From assembly GCA_036389695.1 (NCBI GenBank), contig DASVWG010000148.1, positions 1-5,425 on the forward strand: 5,425 nt of DNA, read 5' to 3'. Below the pieces are notes generated by a model. It had not been told where the DNA came from. It made no database searches and saw nothing but the letters and a program-made list of their open reading frames with translations. The DNA is from JALZHR01 sp036389695. GTDB lineage: Bacteria > Acidobacteriota > Blastocatellia > Pyrinomonadales > Pyrinomonadaceae. Shown one piece after another: positions 1 to 5,327 of this stretch. Positions within the stretch are counted from its first letter, which is position 1, and the number at the start of each line of letters is the position of its first letter. The position numbers and the translations under genes were made by a program.

Positions 1-233
1 TTTTTATGCTCGGCGTGACGGCTTTCGACGTCGCGGCGCGAATGAAATATAAAAATCTGAATTTAATGGACGCCGCCCGCGAAACAATCGAACACCTGAC
101 CGAAATCGGCGGCGAAGGCGGCTTGATTGCCGTCGATTCGCAGGGCAATATCGCTCTGCCGTTTAATTCCCAGGGAATGTATCGCGGCTTTGTGACGGCT
201 GACGGCGAAATCGTCACGGAGATTTACAAGTAA
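1..233 (+). CDS. iaaA: Isoaspartyl peptidase / L-asparaginase (beta-aspartyl dipeptidase), C-terminal end only
   Basis: This is the last ~76 codons of a gene that enters from the left edge; the reading frame is already open at base 3, so the ATG at position 6 is internal and not a start. The fragment carries the C-terminal hallmarks of plant-type asparaginase/isoaspartyl peptidase (Ntn-hydrolase): a GGEGGLIAVD glycine-rich segment followed by ALPFNSQGMYRG, close to the end of E. coli IaaA. The family self-cleaves into alpha and beta subunits and uses an N-terminal Thr of the beta subunit; that Thr lies outside the window, so activity cannot be judged. In cyanophycin breakdown such enzymes hydrolyse beta-Asp-Arg dipeptides to Asp and Arg, which fits the adjacent convergent cphA and cphB. 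Family assignment is firm. The substrate is inferred from context; a plain asparaginase role is the alternative. Confidence 0.88.
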   Translation, partial: FMLGVTAFDVAARMKYKNLNLMDAARETIEHLTEIGGEGGLIAVDSQGNIALPFNSQGMYRGFVTADGEIVTEIYK

Positions 234-304
234 AGTTTCGAGTCTCGCCTGCAAGCGGTTTTCTTATTTCCGGAAAAGCCGCCTGAAAGCGAGACTCGAA
301 ACTT
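233..304. terminator. Long hairpin between convergent iaaA and cphA, probable bidirectional transcription stop
   Basis: Positions 233-248 (AAGTTTCGAGTCTCGC) and 289-304 are perfect 16-bp reverse complements. Inside them GCGG (255-258) pairs with CCGC (279-282) and TTTTC (259-263) with GAAAA (273-277), leaving G278 bulged. The structure starts on the iaaA stop codon and ends two bases from the cphA stop codon, so it fills the convergent gap. Neither side is followed by a clear U-run, so it is not a textbook intrinsic terminator. It could stop transcription from both sides, protect 3' ends, or be a member of a dispersed palindromic repeat family. Confidence 0.65.
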
Positions 305-306
305 AT

Positions 307-2961
307 TTAATCGACCGGCGCAATCGGGTTCATCTCGTCGCGGAATTTTTTGACCATTTCGATGTCCTGCCGGACGCGGTCGCCGAGCGTGACGATGAGC
401 TCGCCTTTGCGGGCGTGTTCCAGCGCGTAACGAATTGCCTCGTCACTTTCGGGCACGATTTTGACCTTCACGTTATTCCCGTTTTGTTTCATGCCTTCCT
501 GCAAAAGCCGGTACATCTCCTGCTCGTCGCGCCCGCGCAGGTAATTTCCGCGCCGGATGATGACCTGTTCGAAATTTTCCGCGCAAAGCTTGCCCATTTC
601 GCGCAAATCGTCGTCGCGACGGTCGCCCGTGCCGTTCAGGATGACGGTGCGATGCTTGTGCGGCAGTTTGTTGATAAATTTGACCAGCGCCGTCAGACCC
701 GCCGGATTATGCGCGTAGTCCATCAGAACGGTGAAATTGCCGATTTCGATGAAGTTTAAACGTCCGGGCGTCTGCGCCGTTCCGGCGGTAAAGGTCGAAA
801 GCCCGTTGCGGATGTCTTCGACGGCGACGCCGTGAACGAAGCAGGCGAGCGTCGCCGCCAAAGCGTTCTGAATCATAAAACCGGCGCGACCGCTGAAGGT
901 GATGGGCACGTTCGTCACTTTTTCGACGCGGACTTTCCATTTGCCTTTCAAAAGCGTGATGTAGCCGTTTTCGTAAACGCAGGAAACGCCGCCGTCTTCG
1001 GCGTGCTGCTGGACGCGCTCGTTGTGCTCGTCCATCGAAAACAGCGCGATATTGCCTTCGACCAGTTTTCGCATCCCGAAAACGTGGTCGTCTTCGGCAT
1101 TTAAAACAGCGTAACCGCGTTTGGAAACCGAGCGCGGCACGACCGATTTGACGCGCGCCAAATCTTCGAGCGTGTTGACGTCTTTCAAGCCCAGATGGTC
1201 GGCGGCGATATTCGTCACGACGCCGACGTCCGAATGGTCAAAGCCCAAGCCCGAACGAATGATTCCGCCGCGAGCCGTTTCCAGAACGGCGACGTCGACC
1301 GTCGGGTCTTTCAAAACAAGCTGCGCCGAAACAGGTCCCGTGTTGTCGCCGGCAACAATCAGATTGTTGCCGATATACGTTCCGTCGGTCGTCGTAAAGC
1401 CGACCGTGCAGCCCGAATTTTTCAGGATATGCGCGATGAAACGCGTGACGGTCGTTTTGCCGTTCGTTCCGGTAATCGAAAAAATCGGGATGCGAAAGGG
1501 CTTTCCGGGCGGAAAAAGCATATCGATGACGTGCTCGGCGACGTTGCGCCCGATGCCGTCGCTCGGCGAAAGATGCATCCGGAAACCCGGCGCGGCATTG
1601 ACTTCGATGATGCCGCCGCCGTTTTCGCGCAAAGGCGTGGAAATATCCGGCGCGATAACGTCGACGCCCGCAATATCCAGACCGATAATCTGCGCGATGC
1701 GCTCAAACAAAAAGACGTTTTCCGGGTGAACGTCGTCGGTGCGGTCAATCGCCGTGCCGCCGGTCGAGATGTTTGCCGTCGTCTTTAAAAGCAGCTTCTC
1801 GTCTTTGTTTAAAATCGTCGAGAGCGTGTAATCTTTCGCCCGCAGAAGCTCTTTGGTTTGGTCGTCGATGACGATTTGCGTCAAAACTTTTTCGTGCCCG
1901 TAGCCGCGTCGCGGGTCGTGGTTGACCTTGTCAATCAGCTGCGCGATGGTGCTTTCGCCGTCGCCTATGACGTGCGCCGGCGTGCGTTCGGCAACCGCGA
2001 CGAGCTGGTTATTGACGACCAGCGCGCGAAAATCTTCGCCGATTAACTGGCGTTCGATAATCACGTATTTGCGCGACGAATTTGAATAATACTGCGCTGC
2101 TTTAAAAGCTTCGCGGACTTGTTCAAGCGTCGTCAAGCCGACGGTCGCGCCTTTGCCGTGATTGGCGTCGAGCGGTTTGACGACGCACGGAAAGCCGACC
2201 GTCTCAAGCGCGTCTTCGATTTCGTCTTCCGAACGAATCCGCACGCCTTTCGGCACGGGCACGCCCATATCGCCCAGAAGTTTTTTCGTCGCGGCTTTAT
2301 CGCCCGCGATTTCGACGGCAATCATATTTGTTTTCGCGGTCGTCGTCGCCTGTATGCGCTGTTGATGAACGCCGTAGCCGAGCTGGACGAGCGATTGGTC
2401 GTTGAGCCGTATATACGGAATGCCGCGCGATTCGGCTTCTTCGACAATCGAGCCGGTCGAAGGACCGAAGCGGACTTCCTCGCGGATTTCGCGCATTTCC
2501 TGCACGTTGACGGCGATTTCGTGTTTGATTTCGTCGACCGTTTTGCCTTCGGCGATGTCGAGAAAAAGACGCGTCGAGGCACGCGCGGCGTAGCGCCCGA
2601 CTTCTTCTTCGTGATAGGCGAAAACGACGTTGTAAATTCCCCGCTCGCCCGTTTCGCGCGTTCTGCCGTAGCCGACGTCCATTCCGGCGAGCGTCTGCAA
2701 TTCGAGCGCGAAATGCTCGATAACGTGCCCCGCCCAGGTGCCTTCTTTCACGCGGCGCAGGAATCCGCCTTCTTCCTGGTAGCTGCAACCGTGCGACATC
2801 AGGCTCGGCATCGCTTCCGATAAAGTTTCGTAAAAACCTTCGATTTTATCGGTCGGTTTGTCCTCGTATTCGCCGATGTCGAGCCTCATAATGATGAGAC
2901 GCTTCCAATATCCGCTCCAGTAATTGGCGCCGCGCAGTGTTCTGATTTCAAGAATTTTCAT
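307..2961 (-). CDS. cphA: Cyanophycin synthetase (CphA1-type)
   Basis: This 884-residue cytosolic enzyme is at the usual family length. It polymerises Asp into a poly-Asp backbone and attaches Arg to each side-chain carboxylate, using ATP for both steps. The N domain (about 1-160) opens with the canonical MKILEIRTLRGANYWS, which fixes the start, and contains GTWAGHVIEHFALELQTLAG (74-93). An ATP-grasp domain (about 210-490) shows VVKPLDANHGKGATVG (260-275), IERQLIGEDFR (302-312) and EVNAAPGFRMH (453-463). A Mur-ligase-like domain (about 493-884) has the P-loop GTNGKTT (498-504), ETARGGIIRSGLG (561-573), TNIAADHLG (583-591), the TPGR turn (731-734), MDYAHNPAG (747-755) and GDRR (779-782). Both ATP-using sites look intact, which argues for CphA1 rather than the CphA2 variants whose Mur-like site is degenerate. 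No clear Shine-Dalgarno precedes the ATG. The gene lies 90 bases after cphB on the same strand and is probably co-transcribed with it. Confidence 0.97.
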   Translation of the reverse strand: MKILEIRTLRGANYWSGYWKRLIIMRLDIGEYEDKPTDKIEGFYETLSEAMPSLMSHGCSYQEEGGFLRRVKEGTWAGHVIEHFALELQTLAGMDVGYGRTRETGERGIYNVVFAYHEEEVGRYAARASTRLFLDIAEGKTVDEIKHEIAVNVQEMREIREEVRFGPSTGSIVEEAESRGIPYIRLNDQSLVQLGYGVHQQRIQATTTAKTNMIAVEIAGDKAATKKLLGDMGVPVPKGVRIRSEDEIEDALETVGFPCVVKPLDANHGKGATVGLTTLEQVREAFKAAQYYSNSSRKYVIIERQLIGEDFRALVVNNQLVAVAERTPAHVIGDGESTIAQLIDKVNHDPRRGYGHEKVLTQIVIDDQTKELLRAKDYTLSTILNKDEKLLLKTTANISTGGTAIDRTDDVHPENVFLFERIAQIIGLDIAGVDVIAPDISTPLRENGGGIIEVNAAPGFRMHLSPSDGIGRNVAEHVIDMLFPPGKPFRIPIFSITGTNGKTTVTRFIAHILKNSGCTVGFTTTDGTYIGNNLIVAGDNTGPVSAQLVLKDPTVDVAVLETARGGIIRSGLGFDHSDVGVVTNIAADHLGLKDVNTLEDLARVKSVVPRSVSKRGYAVLNAEDDHVFGMRKLVEGNIALFSMDEHNERVQQHAEDGGVSCVYENGYITLLKGKWKVRVEKVTNVPITFSGRAGFMIQNALAATLACFVHGVAVEDIRNGLSTFTAGTAQTPGRLNFIEIGNFTVLMDYAHNPAGLTALVKFINKLPHKHRTVILNGTGDRRDDDLREMGKLCAENFEQVIIRRGNYLRGRDEQEMYRLLQEGMKQNGNNVKVKIVPESDEAIRYALEHARKGELIVTLGDRVRQDIEMVKKFRDEMNPIAPVD

Positions 2962-3051
2962 AAAGTTTTAATTTTTCGATTTTATAATAAACGCCCGTTT
3001 TTAATTGTTCGGAAAATTACATTTCTTTAATTAATTGTCGAAACTTGCTTG
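2962..3051 (-). promoter_or_regulatory. AT-rich cphB-cphA spacer with -10-like sequence
   Basis: The 90-base gap between the cphB stop and the cphA start is strongly AT-rich compared with the flanking genes. Read on the minus strand it contains TATTATAAAAT (complement of 2979-2989), a good -10-like element about 18 bases before the cphA ATG, but no convincing -35 at proper spacing. There is no purine-rich ribosome site and no terminator hairpin. It may hold a secondary cphA promoter or be a plain intra-operon spacer. Confidence 0.25.
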
Positions 3052-3903
3052 CTAAATATCCGGCAGCAAAAATTCGTTCGGCGGCTGCAAAGGCGCGCGT
3101 CCGAAAAAATCGTAAATCAAGCCGTCGCGCAGGATATGAATCTGCACGCCCGTGACCGAAAACGGCTGAAAATCATCGACTTCGGCAATCTCGTTATAAG
3201 TTATCTGCGAGCCGTCCACAATCGTCGCCGTGCCTTGCCCGAAAACTTCCAGCATTCCTTCCTTGTTTAAAATAATCGCCGTGTTTTCGTCGATTCCGAT
3301 GCCGAGATTATACGGGTTGTAACTGACGGCGGTAATCAGACGGCTGATGCGCCCGCGCTCGGTAAAATGCTGGTCGATGATGATGTTTTTCAGAAACCCC
3401 AAGCCGGGCGAGATGCGGACGGAATTTTTGTGCGGGTGCGAAGTCGCGTCGCCGCGCACAATCATCGCCGTCGACATCGCCGCCGCGCCCGCGCTCGTGC
3501 CCGCCAAAACCAAATTCGTTTCCGCCACTTTCTGCCGCAGCTTCTGCGCAAATAAAGTTCCGCCCAGAATGGAAGTCAGGCGCATCTGGTCGCCGCCGGT
3601 CATAAAAACGCCGTCGATGCCTTCCAGCACGGCGTCGGCGTCCGCCGAAACCACGTCCTGCCGCGAAGTCGCCCGCAAAACGCGCGGATTCGCCACGCCC
3701 AGACGCCGAAACGCCTGCACGTAAACGTCCGCCGCGAATTCGGGAAAATCCGACGAAACGGGAACGATTAAAATATTCGAATCTTCGCCGCCCGCCAGCT
3801 CCAGAAATTTCCGTAAGATTCGCCGCTCGTTGTATTTATCTTCCGCGCCGCCGATAACCAGCAGATGCCCGCCGATTATCTCTCGATGAATGCGATTGTC
3901 CAT
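3052..3903 (-). CDS. cphB: Cyanophycinase (S51-family serine peptidase)
   Basis: This 283-residue protein is a typical-length cyanophycinase, a peptidase-E-like serine exopeptidase that releases beta-Asp-Arg dipeptides from cyanophycin. The N-terminal core GGHLLVIGGAEDK (11-23) is characteristic. The nucleophile is Ser137 in GTSAGA (135-140). MTGGDQMRL (101-109) supplies Gln106, and DQHFTERGRISR (177-188) supplies Asp177, Gln178, His179, Arg183, Arg185 and Arg188; Glu206 lies in GIDENTA. As I recall the Synechocystis enzyme (Ser132, His174, Glu201, Gln101, Arg178/180/183), all of these line up with a constant offset of five residues, so the active site appears complete. No signal peptide is visible, consistent with an intracellular enzyme. 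The ATG at 3903 lacks a Shine-Dalgarno; the start is chosen because it leaves about ten residues before the conserved core. It lies upstream of cphA on the same strand, which links synthesis and mobilisation. Confidence 0.96.
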   Translation of the reverse strand: MDNRIHREIIGGHLLVIGGAEDKYNERRILRKFLELAGGEDSNILIVPVSSDFPEFAADVYVQAFRRLGVANPRVLRATSRQDVVSADADAVLEGIDGVFMTGGDQMRLTSILGGTLFAQKLRQKVAETNLVLAGTSAGAAAMSTAMIVRGDATSHPHKNSVRISPGLGFLKNIIIDQHFTERGRISRLITAVSYNPYNLGIGIDENTAIILNKEGMLEVFGQGTATIVDGSQITYNEIAEVDDFQPFSVTGVQIHILRDGLIYDFFGRAPLQPPNEFLLPDI

Positions 3904-3917
3904 TTTATTTGTTAATA

Positions 3918-3993
3918 GTGAATCGTAAATCGTAAATAGTGCGTTTTATGCTAAGTTGCACTTTCTATTCACTATTCACGATTTACGATTCAC
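3918..3993. repeat. 24-bp inverted repeat built from 7-base units, in the putative cphB leader
   Basis: Positions 3918-3941 and 3970-3993 are reverse complements over 24 bases with one mismatch, around a 28-base loop. Each arm is itself a run of degenerate 7-base units: on the + strand the left arm reads GTGAATC, GTAAATC, GTAAATA, then GTG. Because of the internal periodicity, shifted pairings are also possible, for example 3914-3923 with 3967-3976. The left arm ends 14 bases from the cphB start codon. It resembles heptamer-type short repeats known from several bacterial genomes; whether this one is dispersed in this genome cannot be seen here. Confidence 0.85.
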
Positions 3994-4000
3994 GAACTTT

Positions 4001-4030
4001 AAGTTATTGCAAAGCGCGCCCTCGCGTCAA
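4001..4030 (-). promoter_or_regulatory. Candidate sigma70-type promoter for cphB
   Basis: On the minus strand TTGACG (complement of 4025-4030, five of six matches to the -35 consensus) is followed after 18 bases by TAACTT (complement of 4001-4006), a weak -10 keeping the key T, A and final T. Transcription would start near 3994, exactly at the outer edge of the 24-bp inverted repeat, giving a leader of about 90 bases that contains the entire hairpin. The -35 is good and the -10 poor, so this is tentative. Confidence 0.4.
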
Positions 4031-4055
4031 GATTGTGTGAAAAAAAATAAATTCA

Positions 4056-4144
4056 AGCTTCGCCTGCAAATTCTTTACCGGGTTTAAAATACGCCGCAAA
4101 AAATATAAACTTATATGCGCGGCTTCGAAAATTTGCATCAAGCT
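4056..4144. repeat. Nested imperfect inverted repeat, possible structured RNA or palindromic element
   Basis: The outer arms AGCTT...TGCAAATT (4056-4060 and 4065-4072) pair with AATTTGCA...AAGCT (4130-4137 and 4140-4144). The unpaired internal segments are four bases on the left and two on the right. Inside this, GCCGC (4093-4097) pairs with GCGGC (4119-4123), and ATATAA (4103-4108) faces TTATAT (4111-4116). The arrangement is a long interrupted stem of about 89 bases. No promoter or conserved RNA motif is recognisable, so it may be a small RNA, a repeat remnant or chance pairing in AT-rich DNA. Confidence 0.4.
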
Positions 4145-4194
4145 CGCAAGTCAGTAAAAGGACGTTTCAAATCTATCCCCAAATAATTTTAAAA

Positions 4195-4231
4195 GTGCTA
4201 AGTTCGCTATTTGATAACTGCAACTTACCAC
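4195..4231. terminator. Terminator-like hairpin before the membrane miniprotein
   Basis: GTGCTAAGTT (4195-4204) pairs with AACTTACCAC (4222-4231) with one mismatch around a 17-base loop. On the + strand the stem is followed by TATTTTTC, and on the minus strand by TTTT, so it could end transcription from either side. It ends only 10 bases before the ATG at 4242, so it could equally be part of a leader. The stem is AT-rich and short, so its stability is uncertain. Confidence 0.35.
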
Positions 4232-4241
4232 TATTTTTCTT

Positions 4242-4472
4242 ATGCGCATAATATTTAATTTACTGGTCGTCTTCGCTTCTCTGCTTTCGCTTTTGATTCT
4301 CGCGATAGTTATTTTTGCAATCATCAACGGCGGCGAATTTAATGTTCTGCTGCCCGGCTTGGGATTGATTATCACTTTTTGGGGAATTATCATTCCGCTG
4401 CTGGTTATCGACGCGTCGATTATCGTGATTGCTTTTCTAATCCGGCAATTCAGCTTGAATAAACTCAACTAA
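4242..4472 (+). CDS. Small integral membrane protein, unknown function
   Basis: A 76-residue, extremely hydrophobic protein that I do not recognise. The first membrane segment spans about residues 4-28. After a short polar turn (NGGEFN, 29-34) comes a second hydrophobic stretch, 35-68, interrupted by Pro38, Pro52 and Asp57; this is long enough for one tilted helix or two short ones. The C-terminal tail (RQFSLNKLN) is basic, which would favour a cytoplasmic C-terminus. There is no Shine-Dalgarno before the ATG, and base composition is more AT-rich than in neighbouring genes. The opposite strand is open over the same stretch (4151-4468), but its translation is a polar, featureless mirror of the membrane gene, so the + reading is preferred. 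A terminator-like hairpin lies just upstream and the next gene begins 99 bases later. Existence as a gene is likely but not certain. Confidence 0.6.
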   Translation: MRIIFNLLVVFASLLSLLILAIVIFAIINGGEFNVLLPGLGLIITFWGIIIPLLVIDASIIVIAFLIRQFSLNKLN

Positions 4473-4525
4473 TCAGCTTTCGTTCCCGCTCGACAAATAA
4501 TTTTCGTGACTGTGCCGCGCCCGTT

Positions 4526-4547
4526 GTTATAAACTTGCAGTTATAAA
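4526..4547 (+). promoter_or_regulatory. Direct repeat GTTATAAA in the promoter region of the 230-residue gene
   Basis: GTTATAAA occurs at 4526-4533 and again at 4540-4547, a 14-base period, about 25-45 bases before the next start codon. Either copy supplies a TATAAA-type -10. No good -35 is placed 16-18 bases upstream of either. The pair may be overlapping promoter elements or a half-site repeat for a regulator. Confidence 0.3.
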
Positions 4548-4557
4548 GGAAATATCA

Positions 4558-4564
4558 GGGAGGT
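4558..4564 (+). promoter_or_regulatory. Ribosome binding site GGGAGGT
   Basis: A strong Shine-Dalgarno seven bases before the ATG at 4572. It fixes that start and contrasts with the absence of such sites before cphA, cphB and the membrane miniprotein. Confidence 0.85.
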
Positions 4565-4571
4565 TCGAGCA

Positions 4572-5264
4572 ATGGGCGGCAAAACGCAGCAGGCGCGCGG
4601 AATTTCATCGCAGGCGGAAATGTGCCGGAAAAGATTTTTACGATTTTTTCCGAAAGGTTTTCAAGACCCGAAATATTTCGATTGGGAACGCGGCTATAAA
4701 TGGACGGCGCACGAACAGTGGCACGAAGTTTTGAATCAAAAGGCTTTTCGCTCGCTGCTGAAAAAAGGCGAGTTTGCGTCGATTGCCGCTCATGCCGTCC
4801 GCATCGAGTCGAAGACGAATCTTCTTTTTTCGTTTGAAAAAATGGCTCTGCGCGACGCCGTCAAATCCGAAAGCGGCGCGCGTGCTTTCTCTGAAGGTCT
4901 CTATGAATTTCTTTACGGCGCGGGCAAAATCGAACGCAAATTCGAGCGCTGGCGCGATACTTTAGCCGCGCTTCCGCGCCGGCAGACGCGCGTTTTGACC
5001 TGGACGACGGCGACGATTTTTCCGTTTCTCGCGCAGCCCGAGACGCACATCTTTTTAAAACCGAACACGACGCGCAGCGCCGCCCGCGAATACGGTTTCG
5101 ATTTTCGATACAAATCGCAGCCTTCGTGGGAAATTTACGCTAATCTGCTTGAATTTGCCGAAACCATCCGCGCTGACCAGAGCGATTTGCGCCCGCGCGA
5201 TATGATTGATTTGCAGTCGTTTATATGGGTAATCGGCTCTGACGAATACGCGCAGATGGGTTAA
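4572..5264 (+). CDS. Conserved-looking protein of unknown function, Trp-rich, 230 residues
   Basis: I do not recognise a named family. The product is soluble, with no signal peptide or membrane segment. The N-terminus is basic (RKRFLRFFPKGF, 19-30) and is followed by an aromatic block, KYFDWERGYKWTAHEQWHE (34-52). Seven Trp residues are spread along the protein (38, 44, 50, 127, 144, 186, 219). Motif-like stretches that look under selection are FEKMALRDA (88-96), LTWTTATIFPFLAQPETHIF (142-161), with LKPNTTRSAA just after it (162-171), and RPRDMIDLQSFIWV (207-220). The segment HEQWH (47-51) matches HExxH of zinc peptidases, but no third ligand or zincin fold is evident, so this may be coincidence. 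A strong ribosome site supports the start. Codon use resembles the cph genes, so there is no sign of recent transfer. A 63-base gap follows before the zinc-ribbon gene on the same strand; co-transcription is possible. Confidence 0.88.
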   Translation: MGGKTQQARGISSQAEMCRKRFLRFFPKGFQDPKYFDWERGYKWTAHEQWHEVLNQKAFRSLLKKGEFASIAAHAVRIESKTNLLFSFEKMALRDAVKSESGARAFSEGLYEFLYGAGKIERKFERWRDTLAALPRRQTRVLTWTTATIFPFLAQPETHIFLKPNTTRSAAREYGFDFRYKSQPSWEIYANLLEFAETIRADQSDLRPRDMIDLQSFIWVIGSDEYAQMG

Positions 5265-5315
5265 TCACACGGGCGAATCGGCGAACTTTGCGGCTTGAAA
5301 CGTCGTATAGCTGAC

Positions 5316-5323
5316 GGAGGTGA
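5316..5323 (+). promoter_or_regulatory. Ribosome binding site GGAGGTGA
   Basis: A near-perfect match to the 16S anti-Shine-Dalgarno, four bases before the ATG at 5328. It identifies that codon as the start of the zinc-ribbon gene even though only 32 codons are visible. Confidence 0.9.
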
Positions 5324-5327
5324 AAAA

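Larger units (their letters stand above)
3904..4241. other. Non-coding divergent region rich in inverted repeats
   Basis: This 338-base gap separates the leftward cphB from the rightward genes. It is AT-rich apart from a short GC patch (about 4010-4027), and I see no credible protein gene or tRNA in it. It holds three distinct stem-forming segments (3918-3993, 4056-4144, 4195-4231) and a probable cphB promoter (4001-4030), listed separately. Such a density of palindromes over so short a span suggests a regulatory or repeat-derived region. Confidence 0.6.

Noticed and set aside
2119..2823. Long open frames on the + strand and other minus frames inside cphA (e.g. 1121-1729, 1195-1788, 2119-2823, 2297-2788)
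   Set aside because: They are shadows of cphA, whose frame has family-wide motifs along its full length; the alternative translations are Arg/Ala- or Phe/Val/Asp-rich and motif-free.
3347..3724. Open frames on the + strand inside cphB (3049-3270, 3347-3724, 3367-3555)
   Set aside because: Antisense shadows of a complete, active-site-intact cyanophycinase.
3918..3993. CRISPR-like array
   Set aside because: The heptamer units are contiguous, degenerate and lack spacers, and there are no cas genes.
245..4069. Shared 10-mer TCGCCTGCAA in two intergenic hairpins (245-254 and 4060-4069)
   Set aside because: By rough count several shared 10-mers are expected by chance in a sequence of this length, and the surrounding arms do not match.
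4151..4468. A 105-residue open frame on the minus strand
   Set aside because: It is the mirror of the membrane miniprotein, with a polar, low-information sequence. The + frame gives coherent membrane segments. I cannot fully exclude it.
4572..5264. Calling the 230-residue protein a zinc metallopeptidase
   Set aside because: A lone HExxH without a third ligand or supporting fold is not enough.
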